NCBI RefSeq assembly: GCF_900099735.1
Contig: NZ_FNDT01000013.1
Span: forward strand, 1 to 64,000
Direction of reading: 5' to 3'
Length of the DNA stretch: 64,000 nucleotides
Origin: Arthrobacter subterraneus
GTDB taxonomy: Bacteria; Actinomycetota; Actinomycetes; Actinomycetales; Micrococcaceae
Below the pieces are notes generated by a model that searched no databases, was not told where the DNA came from, and saw only the letters and a program-made list of their open reading frames with translations. Both the position numbers and the translations under genes were made by a program. Shown one piece after another: positions 7,962-16,158 of this stretch (position 1 is its first letter; every line of letters starts with the position of its first letter).

Positions 7962-8096
7962 TTACTTGGGCCAGTCCCAGCTTGCCGTCACGGTCTTCGG
8001 CCAGTCCCAGCTCGCTGCTCCAACTGCCGGGGTTGCCGGTGCCAGAGCTGCTGCTGCGACCAGGAGGCCTGCGGCTGCGCCGATGATCTTCTTCAC
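7962..8096 (-). CDS. Secreted peptide with two ASWDWPK repeats (putative signal or RiPP precursor)
   Basis: A 44-residue peptide starting at GTG 8096 with GAAGGGAA as ribosome site. It has a textbook Sec signal: KK, then the hydrophobic IIGAAAGLLVAAAALA, then a small-residue cleavage region ATPAVGA. The remainder is ASWDWPK-TVT-ASWDWPK, an exact heptad repeat also visible as a DNA repeat (GGCCAGTCCCAGCT twice). It is the first gene of an operon with a SpaB-C-like protein and lies opposite a LuxR-type regulator. A secreted pheromone or a modified peptide are both possible. I do not know a described family with this motif. Confidence 0.72.
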   Translation of the reverse strand: MKKIIGAAAGLLVAAAALAPATPAVGAASWDWPKTVTASWDWPK

Positions 8097-8208
8097 TGGA
8101 CGTTCCCTTCCCTCAGGTTGCGTGTGACGCGATCCCGCTCGCCGTCGAGCCGGTGAGTCCAGCATGTGCGGACCGTCTCGCGCTTGTCCAGCTGAGGGGA
8201 CGCCCTAT

Positions 8209-8365
8209 TCAGGACATGACCTGATAAGGACAAGGGCACGCTCGGCAGCCCTTCAGGGGTGCCGGACCAGCACCCTGGATGTCCGGTATTCCCGCGGAAT
8301 TCGAGACCGCTTCAGGGCATGGAGGCGCGCCTCCGGGCCGATGTCATTAAGCTGACATGTCATGT
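8209..8365. promoter_or_regulatory. Divergent control region of the peptide cassette with two dyads
   Basis: The 383-base gap between the peptide gene and the regulator gene holds no other gene. It contains TCAGG-acatga-CCTGA (8209-8224) and the 10-bp palindrome TGACATGTCA (8353-8362), preceded by ATGTCA at 8341-8346. The heptamer ACATGAC occurs in both, at 8214-8220 and inverted at 8359-8365. They are candidate binding sites for the TrmB/LuxR-type regulator. Confidence 0.45.
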
Positions 8366-8479
8366 TTTTACAGGCGCAATTTTCGGTCATTTGGGGGCGG
8401 ACGACGGCCCGCAGAGCTAAGCCGGGCACCGGGTCTGTAGGCTACCCATAGAAAGCGCGGCCAGCGGAAAGGACTCCGG

Positions 8480-9448
8480 ATGCTCGACGGCATATCGATT
8501 GAGCTCTACCGCTATGCCGTTGGCAACCCGGGATGGACAACGTCCGAGGCCTCCGAGGCGCTTGGATACACCCTACGGGAGATCAACGCGGCGATGGAAG
8601 TGCTCGTGGAGCGCAGATTGCTGAGCGAACAGGACGCTTCCGCCCACGCGTACGTCGCCGTTTCACCCGACGTGGCGCTGGCCGACCTTGTTGATGCGGA
8701 CGAGCGCGCGGTACAGGACCTGCGGGCCCGGATCAGTGCACGACGGCGGGAGCTCTCCACCCTTGTGCCGACCTACCTTGAGGCGCGGAAGAGTGTCATC
8801 ACGAGTTCCTCCGTGGAGACGCTGGAGGACCCGCACCTGATCCATCGGGTGCTCATCGACTACGGCAGGGACGTCACCGAGAAGGTGCTTATTGCACAGC
8901 CGGGCCAGGGTTCCACCGCGGACGTGCAGGAAGAGAATGTCCGCAAGGACCTGGAGCTGTTGAGCCAGGGCGTTGAGCGTAAAACCCTGTATGACATCAG
9001 CACCCGCGACCATGTGCCCACGCGGAAGGCTGTGGCCGCGATCACCGCCGGCGGGGGCCGGTTCGGTGCCCTTCCTCGTGTGCCGCTCCGCATGCTGATC
9101 TTCGACCGGAAGCTCGCCCTGGTTGCCCGTCAGCTGCGGCATGATGACAAGGCGGCGCTGGTGGTGCGGGATCCGCACCTGATCCACATCTTCACGCAGC
9201 TTTTTGAATTCGCCTGGGAACTCAGTGAGCCGTTCCTGGTCGATGAGCCCAGTCCTTCCCCGCTCAACAGTACGCAGCAGGCCATTCTCAAGGGACTCGC
9301 GGCCGGCTATTCGGACGAGGTGATCGCGCGGCGCCTGGATATCAATGTGCGGACCTGCCGGCGTCATATTGCCTGGATGCTCGAGACCCTGCACGCCGAC
9401 AGCCGGTTCCAGGCCGGCATCAAAGCCCACCAGGCCGGTTGGATTTAG
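8480..9448 (+). CDS. TrmB-like/LuxR-type transcriptional regulator of the peptide cassette
   Basis: A 322-residue regulator starting at ATG 8480 behind GGAAAGGA. The N-terminus resembles a TrmB-type winged helix (SIELYRYAVGNPGWTTSEAS, near residues 6-25). The middle resembles the phospholipase-D-like sensor half of such proteins, and the C-terminus is a LuxR helix-turn-helix (QQAILKGLAAGYSDEVIARR, then RRHIAWMLETL). Proteins of this architecture often control adjacent small-molecule or peptide genes. It is divergent from the peptide operon across a gap with two dyads, so control of that operon is the natural inference. The ligand is unknown. Confidence 0.8.
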   Translation: MLDGISIELYRYAVGNPGWTTSEASEALGYTLREINAAMEVLVERRLLSEQDASAHAYVAVSPDVALADLVDADERAVQDLRARISARRRELSTLVPTYLEARKSVITSSSVETLEDPHLIHRVLIDYGRDVTEKVLIAQPGQGSTADVQEENVRKDLELLSQGVERKTLYDISTRDHVPTRKAVAAITAGGGRFGALPRVPLRMLIFDRKLALVARQLRHDDKAALVVRDPHLIHIFTQLFEFAWELSEPFLVDEPSPSPLNSTQQAILKGLAAGYSDEVIARRLDINVRTCRRHIAWMLETLHADSRFQAGIKAHQAGWI

Positions 9449-9458
9449 GAAACTTCTG

Positions 9459-9488
9459 TTGCCTATCAGTGAACGGGTCCTCTAGACT
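9459..9488 (+). promoter_or_regulatory. Promoter for a probable leaderless aminotransferase mRNA
   Basis: TTGCCT (9459-9464), an 18-base spacer and TAGACT (9483-9488) lie only six bases before the GTG start codon at 9495. Transcription would begin at or next to the start codon, giving a leaderless message, as is common in actinobacteria. Confidence 0.5.
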
Positions 9489-9494
9489 CGTCGC

Positions 9495-10787
9495 GTGACT
9501 TCCCAGGATGAACTGAACTCGACGCTTCTGCCCGCCGAAACCGAAGTTGCCCTTGAGCGGGCCGCGGAATCAGCTCACCGCCACGAGCTCCTGTTCTCGG
9601 AACGGGCCGCGAATATCAAGCAGTCCGCCGTCCGCGACGTTTTTGACATCTCCATCAGGCCCGGGCTGGTTTCGCTGGCCGGCGGGAGTCCGTACCTGAA
9701 GTCGCTGCCCCTGCAGGAACTGGGAGTCACTGCCGGGAAAATCATCGCCGAGCATGGACTGGAGGCCCTCCAGTACGGCGGCGGCCAGGGAATGGAACAG
9801 CTCCGCCGGCAGATCTGCGAGGTGATGGCCGCCGAAGGGATCATGGACGCGGATCCGGCGGACATCGTCATCACCACCGGCTCGCAGTCGGCGCAGGACG
9901 TCGCCGCCAAGGTGTTCTGCGATCCCGGTGACGTCATCCTCTGCGAAGACCCGACCTACGTCGGTGCCCTGAACACCTTCGAGGCCTACCAGGTGGACGT
10001 TCAGGCCATCGAGATGGACGAGCAGGGACTGGTACCGGAAAAGCTTGAGCAGCGCATCGCGGAGCTGCTCGCCGAGGGCCGGCGGATCAAGCTGCTGTAC
10101 ACGATTCCCAGCTTCAACAACCCCAGCGGCATCACGATGGTGGCGGACCGGCGCCAGCGGATCGTGGAGATCTGCCGCGCCCACAACATCCTGGTCCTGG
10201 AGGACAACCCGTACGGCCTGCTGCGCTTCGACGGACACCCGCTGCCGCCGATGCGCGCAGACAACCCGGACGACGTGATCTACCTCGGCTCGTTCTCGAA
10301 AATCTTCGCGCCGGGTGTCCGGCTGGGCTGGGCACTGGTCCCCCGCCATCTCCACCGCCGCTTCTACCTCGCCTGCGAAGCGGTAGTGCTCTGCCCGTCG
10401 CCGCTCACGCAGATGCTGGTCTCCGCCTACCTCAGCGAGTACGACTGGAAGGGCCACCTCGCCAACACCCGCGCACAGTACAGCGAACGCTGTTCCACCA
10501 TGCTGGGCGCCCTCGCCGAGCACCTGCCCGAGGGCGCCTCCTGGACCACGCCGGACGGCGGCTTCTTTGTCTGGGTTACATTGCCGGACGGCGTGGACAC
10601 CTACCCGCTGCTCTACCAGGCCATTGATGCCGGCGTCGTGTTCATTCCGGGAGCCGCCTTCACCCCGTCGGACGAGCCGTCCAACAAGCTGCGCCTGGCT
10701 TTCAGCGCCGTCTCACCGGAAGACATCGAAGAGGGCATCCGCCGCCTGGCGCCCATCCTGAAGACCGCCATCGCCGAGAGCGCCTGA
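9495..10787 (+). CDS. PLP-dependent aminotransferase, 2-aminoadipate/MocR-core type
   Basis: A 430-residue fold-type I aminotransferase. The cofactor lysine lies in YLGSFSKIFAPGVRLGW near residue 265, with TIPSFNNPSGITM and LEDNPYGLLRFDG upstream, as in 2-aminoadipate and multisubstrate aminotransferases. There is no N-terminal GntR domain, so it is an enzyme and not a MocR regulator. The GTG start has no leader or ribosome site, consistent with the promoter placed immediately upstream. It lies next to the bkd operon, suggesting branched-chain or aromatic amino acid transamination; the real substrate is not fixed by sequence. Confidence 0.85.
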   Translation: MTSQDELNSTLLPAETEVALERAAESAHRHELLFSERAANIKQSAVRDVFDISIRPGLVSLAGGSPYLKSLPLQELGVTAGKIIAEHGLEALQYGGGQGMEQLRRQICEVMAAEGIMDADPADIVITTGSQSAQDVAAKVFCDPGDVILCEDPTYVGALNTFEAYQVDVQAIEMDEQGLVPEKLEQRIAELLAEGRRIKLLYTIPSFNNPSGITMVADRRQRIVEICRAHNILVLEDNPYGLLRFDGHPLPPMRADNPDDVIYLGSFSKIFAPGVRLGWALVPRHLHRRFYLACEAVVLCPSPLTQMLVSAYLSEYDWKGHLANTRAQYSERCSTMLGALAEHLPEGASWTTPDGGFFVWVTLPDGVDTYPLLYQAIDAGVVFIPGAAFTPSDEPSNKLRLAFSAVSPEDIEEGIRRLAPILKTAIAESA

Positions 10788-10825
10788 CCGACGACGACGG
10801 CGCGGGGCCGGGCCGGCGCGCCGGC

Positions 10826-12229
10826 TCAGTCGAGCAGCAGGGCCGGCTCCTCGAGGATCGACGCGACGTCGGCCATGAACCGCGCGCTCAGATCCCCGTC
10901 GACCACGCGGTGGTCGAATGAGCCGCCGAGCGTGGTGATCCAGCGGGGAATCACCTCGCCGTCGAGCACCCAGGGCTTCTGCTTGATGGTCCCGAAGGCA
11001 ACGATGGCCACCTCGCCCGGATTGATGATCGGGGTTCCGGTGTCGATCCCGAGGGCGCCGATGTTGGTGACGGTGAGGGTGCCTCCCTGCATCTCAGCGG
11101 GCTGGGTTTTGCCCGCCCGCGCGCGCGACGCCAGATCATTCAGCGCCAGCGCAAGCTCCTTGAGGGAGAGATCCTGGGCGTCCTTGATGTTCGGGACCAT
11201 GAGCCCGCGCGGGGTCGCAGCCGCAATGCCGAGGTTCATGAAGTGCTTGACCAGGATTTCCTGGTCCGTCCAGGTGGCATTGACCGAAGGGTTGCGCGCC
11301 GCCGCCCAGATCACCGCCTTTGCGAGGATCAGCAGCGGCGACACCCTGATGCCCTCGAAATCCCGGGAAGCTTTCAGCCGCTTCACGAATTCCATGGTCC
11401 GGGAGGCGTCGACGTCCACGAAGATGCTGACGTGCGGCGCGGAGAAGGCGCTCTCAACCATGGCCCGCGCGGTGGCCTTGCGGACCCCCTTCACCGGGAT
11501 GCGCTCGATCCGCTCGTCCTGCGGCCGCGTTGCCGCACCCCAGAACGACGGCGCGTGGTCCTGCTCCGCGTCCCGCTGCGCCTGATAGCTCATCAGGTCC
11601 TGTTTGGTGACCTCCCCGGAGCCCCCGGTTGCCGGGACGTCGGCCAGATCGATTCCGAGGTCGCGAGCCGCCTTGCGGACCGGTGGCTTCGCCAGCGCGC
11701 GTCGCGAGGCGCCGGACGCTGCTGCGGGAGTCCGGGCGGACGGCACGTCGGTGACGTGCGCGGTTGCGGGGGCAGGCGCCGTCGTCGTCGTGGGTTGTGC
11801 CGGTGCGGTGCCGGAGGGGCGGCCGGTGCGTGGCCTGCGACGGGAGGAATCGGCCTTGGGCCCGGTGCCCACGAGCGGCGCGCCGGCGTCGGAGGATGCC
11901 GGTGCAGGCGGCGGCGGCGTCACGAGCTCGCCGGGCACGTGCGCGGCAGCCGGCGGGTTCTCCACCGGAGTGCCTGAATCCTCGAGGGGGGTGTCCGAGA
12001 CCGAGATGATCGGTGTTCCGACCTCCACGGTTTCGCCTTCCTGAACCAGCAGCTCGGCGACCACGCCTGCGTAGGGTGACGGGAGTTCGACGAGCGACTT
12101 GGCCGTCTCGATCTCGACGATGACATCATTCACGGCAACGGTCGCCCCGGGTTGAACCTGCCACCGGACAATCTCGGCCTCCGTGAGTCCCTCGCCCACG
12201 TCGGGGAGGTTGAAGGTATTCAGCGTCAT
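10826..12229 (-). CDS. bkdC: Branched-chain 2-oxoacid dehydrogenase E2 (dihydrolipoamide acyltransferase)
   Basis: A 467-residue E2 that moves acyl groups from lipoyl-lysine to CoA. An N-terminal lipoyl domain carries the lipoylation site in [16 protein letters not shown] near residue 45. A long Pro/Ala/Thr linker follows, then the E1/E3-binding domain ([19 protein letters not shown], near 185), and a catalytic domain ending with the active-site [13 protein letters not shown]. It is third in the operon, 10 bases after E1 beta. The separate E1 alpha/beta subunits and context favour the branched-chain complex; a pyruvate or acetoin complex cannot be fully excluded. No E3 gene is seen here. Confidence 0.9.
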   Translation of the reverse strand: MTLNTFNLPDVGEGLTEAEIVRWQVQPGATVAVNDVIVEIETAKSLVELPSPYAGVVAELLVQEGETVEVGTPIISVSDTPLEDSGTPVENPPAAAHVPGELVTPPPPAPASSDAGAPLVGTGPKADSSRRRPRTGRPSGTAPAQPTTTTAPAPATAHVTDVPSARTPAAASGASRRALAKPPVRKAARDLGIDLADVPATGGSGEVTKQDLMSYQAQRDAEQDHAPSFWGAATRPQDERIERIPVKGVRKATARAMVESAFSAPHVSIFVDVDASRTMEFVKRLKASRDFEGIRVSPLLILAKAVIWAAARNPSVNATWTDQEILVKHFMNLGIAAATPRGLMVPNIKDAQDLSLKELALALNDLASRARAGKTQPAEMQGGTLTVTNIGALGIDTGTPIINPGEVAIVAFGTIKQKPWVLDGEVIPRWITTLGGSFDHRVVDGDLSARFMADVASILEEPALLLD

Positions 12230-12239
12230 GGGAGTCCTT

Positions 12240-13214
12240 CTAGTAGGCGAGCACCGTGTCGAGCGAGTGCAGGATGCGGTCGAGGTCCGGCAGGTAGTGC
12301 TCCTCGGTGCGCGCGGTGGGGTACGGCAGATGGAACCCGCCTACCCGCGTTACCGGCGCTTCGAGGGACAGGAAGGCGCGCTCCGTGATCCGCGCGGCGA
12401 TCTCCCCGCCGATGCCTCCGAAGGTGGGCGCCTCGTGGGCAACCAGCAGGCGGCCGGTCTTGAGTACGGAAGTGGTGACCGTGTCGAAGTCGATGGGCGA
12501 GATGGACCGCAGATCGATGACCTCGACGCTGGAGCCGTCTTCCGCGGCGGCGTTGGCGGCGGCGAGAGCAACGGGCACCAGCGGACCGTAGGCCACGATG
12601 GTGGCGTCGGTGCCTTCACGCAGCACCTCTGCCTGGAACGGGCTGGATGGGACCGCAGAGACGTCCACCTCGCCCTTGAGCCAGTAGCGGCGCTTCGGCT
12701 CGAAGACGATCACCGGGTCCGCGCAGGTGACGGCCTGCTGGATCATCCAGTAGGCGTCATGGGCGTTGGACGGAGTGATGATCCGCAGGCCCGCGGTGTG
12801 GGCGAACAATGCCTCCGGCGACTCCGAGTGGTGCTCCACGCTCCCGATCCCGCCGCCATAGGGAATCCGGATGACCACCGGCGCGGTCAGGAGCCCGTCG
12901 CTGCGGGTGTGGATCTTTGCCAGCTGCGTGGTGATCTGGTTGAAGGCGGGGAACACGAACCCGTCGAACTGGATTTCGCAGATGGGCCGGTAGCCCCGCA
13001 GCGCGAGTCCGATGGCGGTGCCGATGATGCCGGACTCGGCGAGCGGGGTATCGACAACGCGATCGGGCCCGAACTGCGCCTTGAGGCCCTCGGTGACGCG
13101 GTACACGCCGCCGAGGTCACCGATGTCCTCGCCCATGAGCAGCGCGGTTGGGTGGGTGTTCAGCGCGGCCCGAAGACCCTCGTTGATTGCCTTGGCTATG
13201 GTCATCACCGCCAT
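12240..13214 (-). CDS. bkdB: 2-oxoacid dehydrogenase E1 beta subunit
   Basis: A 324-residue transketolase-like subunit that forms the alpha2beta2 E1 with the upstream gene and decarboxylates branched-chain 2-oxoacids. Typical segments are [19 protein letters not shown] near residue 28, [18 protein letters not shown] near 55, and the C-terminal transketolase domain [20 protein letters not shown] near 262. Its ATG overlaps the E1 alpha stop as ATGA, showing translational coupling. Length is normal for the family. Confidence 0.92.
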   Translation of the reverse strand: MAVMTIAKAINEGLRAALNTHPTALLMGEDIGDLGGVYRVTEGLKAQFGPDRVVDTPLAESGIIGTAIGLALRGYRPICEIQFDGFVFPAFNQITTQLAKIHTRSDGLLTAPVVIRIPYGGGIGSVEHHSESPEALFAHTAGLRIITPSNAHDAYWMIQQAVTCADPVIVFEPKRRYWLKGEVDVSAVPSSPFQAEVLREGTDATIVAYGPLVPVALAAANAAAEDGSSVEVIDLRSISPIDFDTVTTSVLKTGRLLVAHEAPTFGGIGGEIAARITERAFLSLEAPVTRVGGFHLPYPTARTEEHYLPDLDRILHSLDTVLAY

Positions 13215-14386
13215 CAGCGGGCACCTCCCTCGACGTCGAATCCGGCTTCATAGTCCCGCCAGGCCTGCAGCTCCTCCTGGATGAGCGGGTGGGCCTCCGC
13301 GTAGGCGGTGGCGAACCGGTGCTCGAGCCCGGGTGCTTCCATGGAGAGGACGGACGCCCGCAGGTCGGCGGCCAGCTGCACTGATTCCTCCTCCAGCTGC
13401 CGGAAGAAGTCGTCGCCGGTTCCGGTGGCGCGCAGGCGGTGTTCAACCCTGGTCAGGGGGTCACGCGACACCCACTGCTCCTCCTCCGCGGCGAGGCGGT
13501 ACTTGGTGGGGTCGTCTGCCGTGGTGTGGGCGCTCATCCGGTAGGTGAAAGCCTCGATCAGCACGGGCCCGCCACCGTTACGCGCACGGTCAAGCGCCCA
13601 CCGCGTGACTGCCTGCACCGCCAGCACGTCATTGCCGTCCACCCGGATGCCCGGGAATCCGTAGCCGTGGGCGCGGTGGGCGAGCGGAACCCGCGACTGG
13701 ACCTCCGTCGGCACCGAAATGGCCCAGTGGTTGTTCTGGCAGAAGAAGACGGCCGGTGCGTTGAAGGAGGCGGCGAACACCATGGCCTCGTGTACGTCGC
13801 CCTCAGAGCTTGCGCCGTCGCCGAAGTAGGCCATGGTGGCCGCCTTGGGCAGGGACTGCTCCGCGAGCTGGTCACGCTGCATGCCCATCGCGTATCCGAC
13901 GGCGTGCAGGCACTGAGCGGCGAGTACCAGGGTGTAGAGGTGGAAGTTTGAATCCTTCGGATTCCAGCCGCCGTTGGTGACACCCCGGAACAGCTTGAGC
14001 AGGTCCGCCGGGGCCACGCCCCGGGCAACGGCAACGCCGTGCTCGCGGTAGGTGGGAAATGCATAATCCTGCGCCAGCATGGCGCGTGCAGAACCAATCT
14101 GGGCCGCTTCCTGGCCGCGCATGGGCACCCAGAGCGCAAGTTCACCCTGCCGCTGCAGCGCGGTGGATTCCTGGTCGAAACGCCTGATCAGGTACATGTC
14201 CCGGTAAAGCGCCGGCAACTCCTCTTCGGCGGCAGCGTAGCCCCGGAAGTCCGAGCCGCTCAGCTCACCCTCCGGGGTCAGCATCTGCACCATCCCGGAA
14301 GGATCGCGCGGGAATTCCGGCAGGTGGTGCGCGTCGAGTTGTTCCTCTGCATCGAACTCGGCTGCGGGCAGGCGGGGTGTTGCCAT
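13214..14386 (-). CDS. bkdA: 2-oxoacid dehydrogenase E1 alpha subunit
   Basis: A 390-residue thiamine-diphosphate-binding subunit. The cofactor motif runs from GDGASSEGDVHEAMVFAASF to FFCQNN near residues 192-220, and the phosphorylation-loop-like region YRMSAHTTADDPTKY lies near 288. It begins the bkd operon (alpha, beta, E2). The intergenic region upstream contains a 7-4-7 inverted repeat near the likely promoter (TATACT on the minus strand at 14425-14420). The product would feed branched acyl-CoA into catabolism or branched-chain fatty acid primers. Confidence 0.92.
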   Translation of the reverse strand: MATPRLPAAEFDAEEQLDAHHLPEFPRDPSGMVQMLTPEGELSGSDFRGYAAAEEELPALYRDMYLIRRFDQESTALQRQGELALWVPMRGQEAAQIGSARAMLAQDYAFPTYREHGVAVARGVAPADLLKLFRGVTNGGWNPKDSNFHLYTLVLAAQCLHAVGYAMGMQRDQLAEQSLPKAATMAYFGDGASSEGDVHEAMVFAASFNAPAVFFCQNNHWAISVPTEVQSRVPLAHRAHGYGFPGIRVDGNDVLAVQAVTRWALDRARNGGGPVLIEAFTYRMSAHTTADDPTKYRLAAEEEQWVSRDPLTRVEHRLRATGTGDDFFRQLEEESVQLAADLRASVLSMEAPGLEHRFATAYAEAHPLIQEELQAWRDYEAGFDVEGGAR

Positions 14387-14438
14387 ACTGTGGTTCCTCG
14401 CAGGTAATATTCCGTTGGCAGTATATGTAGGGCCTGTT

Positions 14439-14456
14439 CATGCACTAGGGTGCATG
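14439..14456. promoter_or_regulatory. Inverted repeat upstream of bkdA, candidate operator
   Basis: CATGCAC-TAGG-GTGCATG is a perfect 7-bp repeat with a 4-base centre. It lies 53-70 bases before the bkdA start and overlaps the expected -35 region of a minus-strand TATACT box. Such a site fits an Lrp/BkdR-type or other dimeric repressor. No regulator gene is adjacent. Confidence 0.5.
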
Positions 14457-14508
14457 GGCAGTCTTACTAGAGTAACGACGGCGGCGCCCGCCACCTATTT
14501 GTGAAGCG

Positions 14509-15648
14509 TCAGGAAGTGCCGGGCCCCTTTGTGTAGCCCGCACACAGTTCAAGGAAACGGGAATTCGCCTCGGGTTCGCCGATACTCACCCGGATGCCCT
14601 CGACGCCGAATGCCCTGACGGAGAGTGCCTGCTGTTCGGCGAGCGCGGCGAACTCCGGCGTGTCCTCCCCCAGGGCGAGCCAGATGAAGTTTCCTTCGGC
14701 TTCCGGGATCCTCCAGCCCAGTTTCCTGAGCCCGCTCACCACCCGGGTGCGCTCATCCACGATGCTCTGTACGCGTTCCCGCACCTCATCGATATGGCGG
14801 AGTGACGTCACCGCTGCGTGTTCGGCTATCTGGGATACCGCGAAGGGTGTTGCGCTGACGCGAAGGTGCTGCGTCAGAACCGGTTGCGAGATTGAGTATC
14901 CGACGCGCAGCCCCGCGAGACCGTGCGCCTTCGAGAAGGTCCGGAGGACGATCACATTGTGGTAGTCGCGGTAGAGCTGAAGCCCCTCCACTGCATCAGG
15001 CTTCCTGACGAACTCCACGTAGGCCTCGTCCAGCACGATCACCACGTTGCGCGGCACGCGGTCGATGAAGTTCCGCACCTCAGGCTCCGTCAGCGCCGGG
15101 CCTGTGGGATTGTTGGGCGTGCAGAGCAGGATTACCCGGGTGCGGTCGGTGATTGCAGCGGCCATGGCATCGAGGTCGTGTGCCGAGTCCGGCAGCAGCG
15201 GAACCTGCACGCTCATGGCGCCTGCCAGTCCCACGCAGATGGGGTACGCCTCGAAGGAGCGCCAGGGATAGATGACCTCGTCAGGGGCGTCGAAATCGTT
15301 TTGCCCGGCAAAGGCAGCGAGGATCTGGTTGAGCGCGCCGAGGCTGCCGGCGCCGGTCACGATGTCCTCGGACGGAACCGCCAGAAATGCACCGAGTTCG
15401 GCGCGGAGAGTGGTGGTCATGGGGTCCGGGTACCGGTTGACGGCTGTCTGCCCGGCGATGGCTTCAAGCACGGCGGGTAGCGGCGGCAGCGGGTTCTCAT
15501 TCGACGAGAGCTTGAAGCTTGCGAGTCCTTCGATTGCCTCCGGGGGTTTGCCCGCGGCATAGCGCGGCAGCCGGCCAAGCACGCTGCGCGGGTGGATGCG
15601 GGTGACCTCGTCCGCAGCAACATCGGTGTGGTGTTCGGGTGCACTCAT
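14509..15648 (-). CDS. pat: Histidinol-phosphate/aromatic aminotransferase (HisC/Pat type)
   Basis: A 379-residue PLP enzyme. FKLSSNENPLPPLPAVL near residue 30, LCTPNNPTGPAL near 155 and the lysine motif RTFSKAHGLAGLRVGY near 220 are those of the HisC/Pat family. The start ATG 15648 removes an unconserved Arg/Ser/Gly-rich extension. It stands apart from any his operon. Actinobacterial paralogues of this type are usually the phenylalanine/aromatic aminotransferase Pat, so histidinol-phosphate activity is the less likely alternative. It lies 62 bases downstream of the bkd promoter region but reads toward it. Confidence 0.83.
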   Translation of the reverse strand: MSAPEHHTDVAADEVTRIHPRSVLGRLPRYAAGKPPEAIEGLASFKLSSNENPLPPLPAVLEAIAGQTAVNRYPDPMTTTLRAELGAFLAVPSEDIVTGAGSLGALNQILAAFAGQNDFDAPDEVIYPWRSFEAYPICVGLAGAMSVQVPLLPDSAHDLDAMAAAITDRTRVILLCTPNNPTGPALTEPEVRNFIDRVPRNVVIVLDEAYVEFVRKPDAVEGLQLYRDYHNVIVLRTFSKAHGLAGLRVGYSISQPVLTQHLRVSATPFAVSQIAEHAAVTSLRHIDEVRERVQSIVDERTRVVSGLRKLGWRIPEAEGNFIWLALGEDTPEFAALAEQQALSVRAFGVEGIRVSIGEPEANSRFLELCAGYTKGPGTS

Positions 15649-15753
15649 GTCCACAAGCGTACTGGTCCCGCTCTCTCCGGCGGGCGCAGGCGATCCCCGG
15701 GATTTCCCTGTCCGACGAGGGGATTGTTGGCCCGCGTGTGACAGCATACTTAC

Positions 15754-16158
15754 ATGCTGAAGTTCATCGCGAGGGTTCTGATCAATGCGCTTGCCCTGTG
15801 GGTGGCGGCCTGGCTGCTGCCCGGCATCGACCTGGGCTCGGAGGCCGCCGTTGAGGCATCCGGCAATGACACGGTGGGGAATATTGCCTCCTACCTGTTC
15901 GTCGGTCTGATCTTCGGCATAGTGAACGCGCTCGTGAAGCCGGTGGTGTCCCTGCTCTCGCTTCCGTTGACCATTCTCACGCTCGGCCTCTTCACCATTG
16001 TGATCAACGCGGGCATGCTGATGCTCACGTCCTGGCTCACCTCGTTCACTCCGATCGGCTTCATTGTCGATGACTTCTTCTGGACCGCCATTCTGGGAGC
16101 CATCATCATCAGCCTTGTGTCACTTGTCGCGGGCACGATTACCGGCGCCAGGCGCTGA
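15754..16158 (+). CDS. Phage-holin-like four-TM membrane protein
   Basis: A 134-residue protein with four predicted membrane spans: residues 3-24 (FIARVLINALALWVAAWLLPG), 45-65, 73-97 and 108-130. The motif FGIVNALVKPVVSLLSLPLT is typical of the Mycobacterial 4TM/phage-holin family 4 superfamily. Function is unknown; despite the name there is no phage context here. Its 3' end overlaps the convergent hydrolase gene by 39 bases. Confidence 0.82.
   Translation: MLKFIARVLINALALWVAAWLLPGIDLGSEAAVEASGNDTVGNIASYLFVGLIFGIVNALVKPVVSLLSLPLTILTLGLFTIVINAGMLMLTSWLTSFTPIGFIVDDFFWTAILGAIIISLVSLVAGTITGARR

Noticed and set aside
10812..10825. 14-bp palindrome GCCGGCGCGCCGGC at the end of two convergent genes
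   Set aside because: Terminator-like position but no T-run and no loop; such GC palindromes are expected by chance in this base composition.
15754..16158. Holin-like gene as sign of a prophage
   Set aside because: The family name is misleading; this four-TM protein is common on actinobacterial chromosomes and no phage genes surround it.
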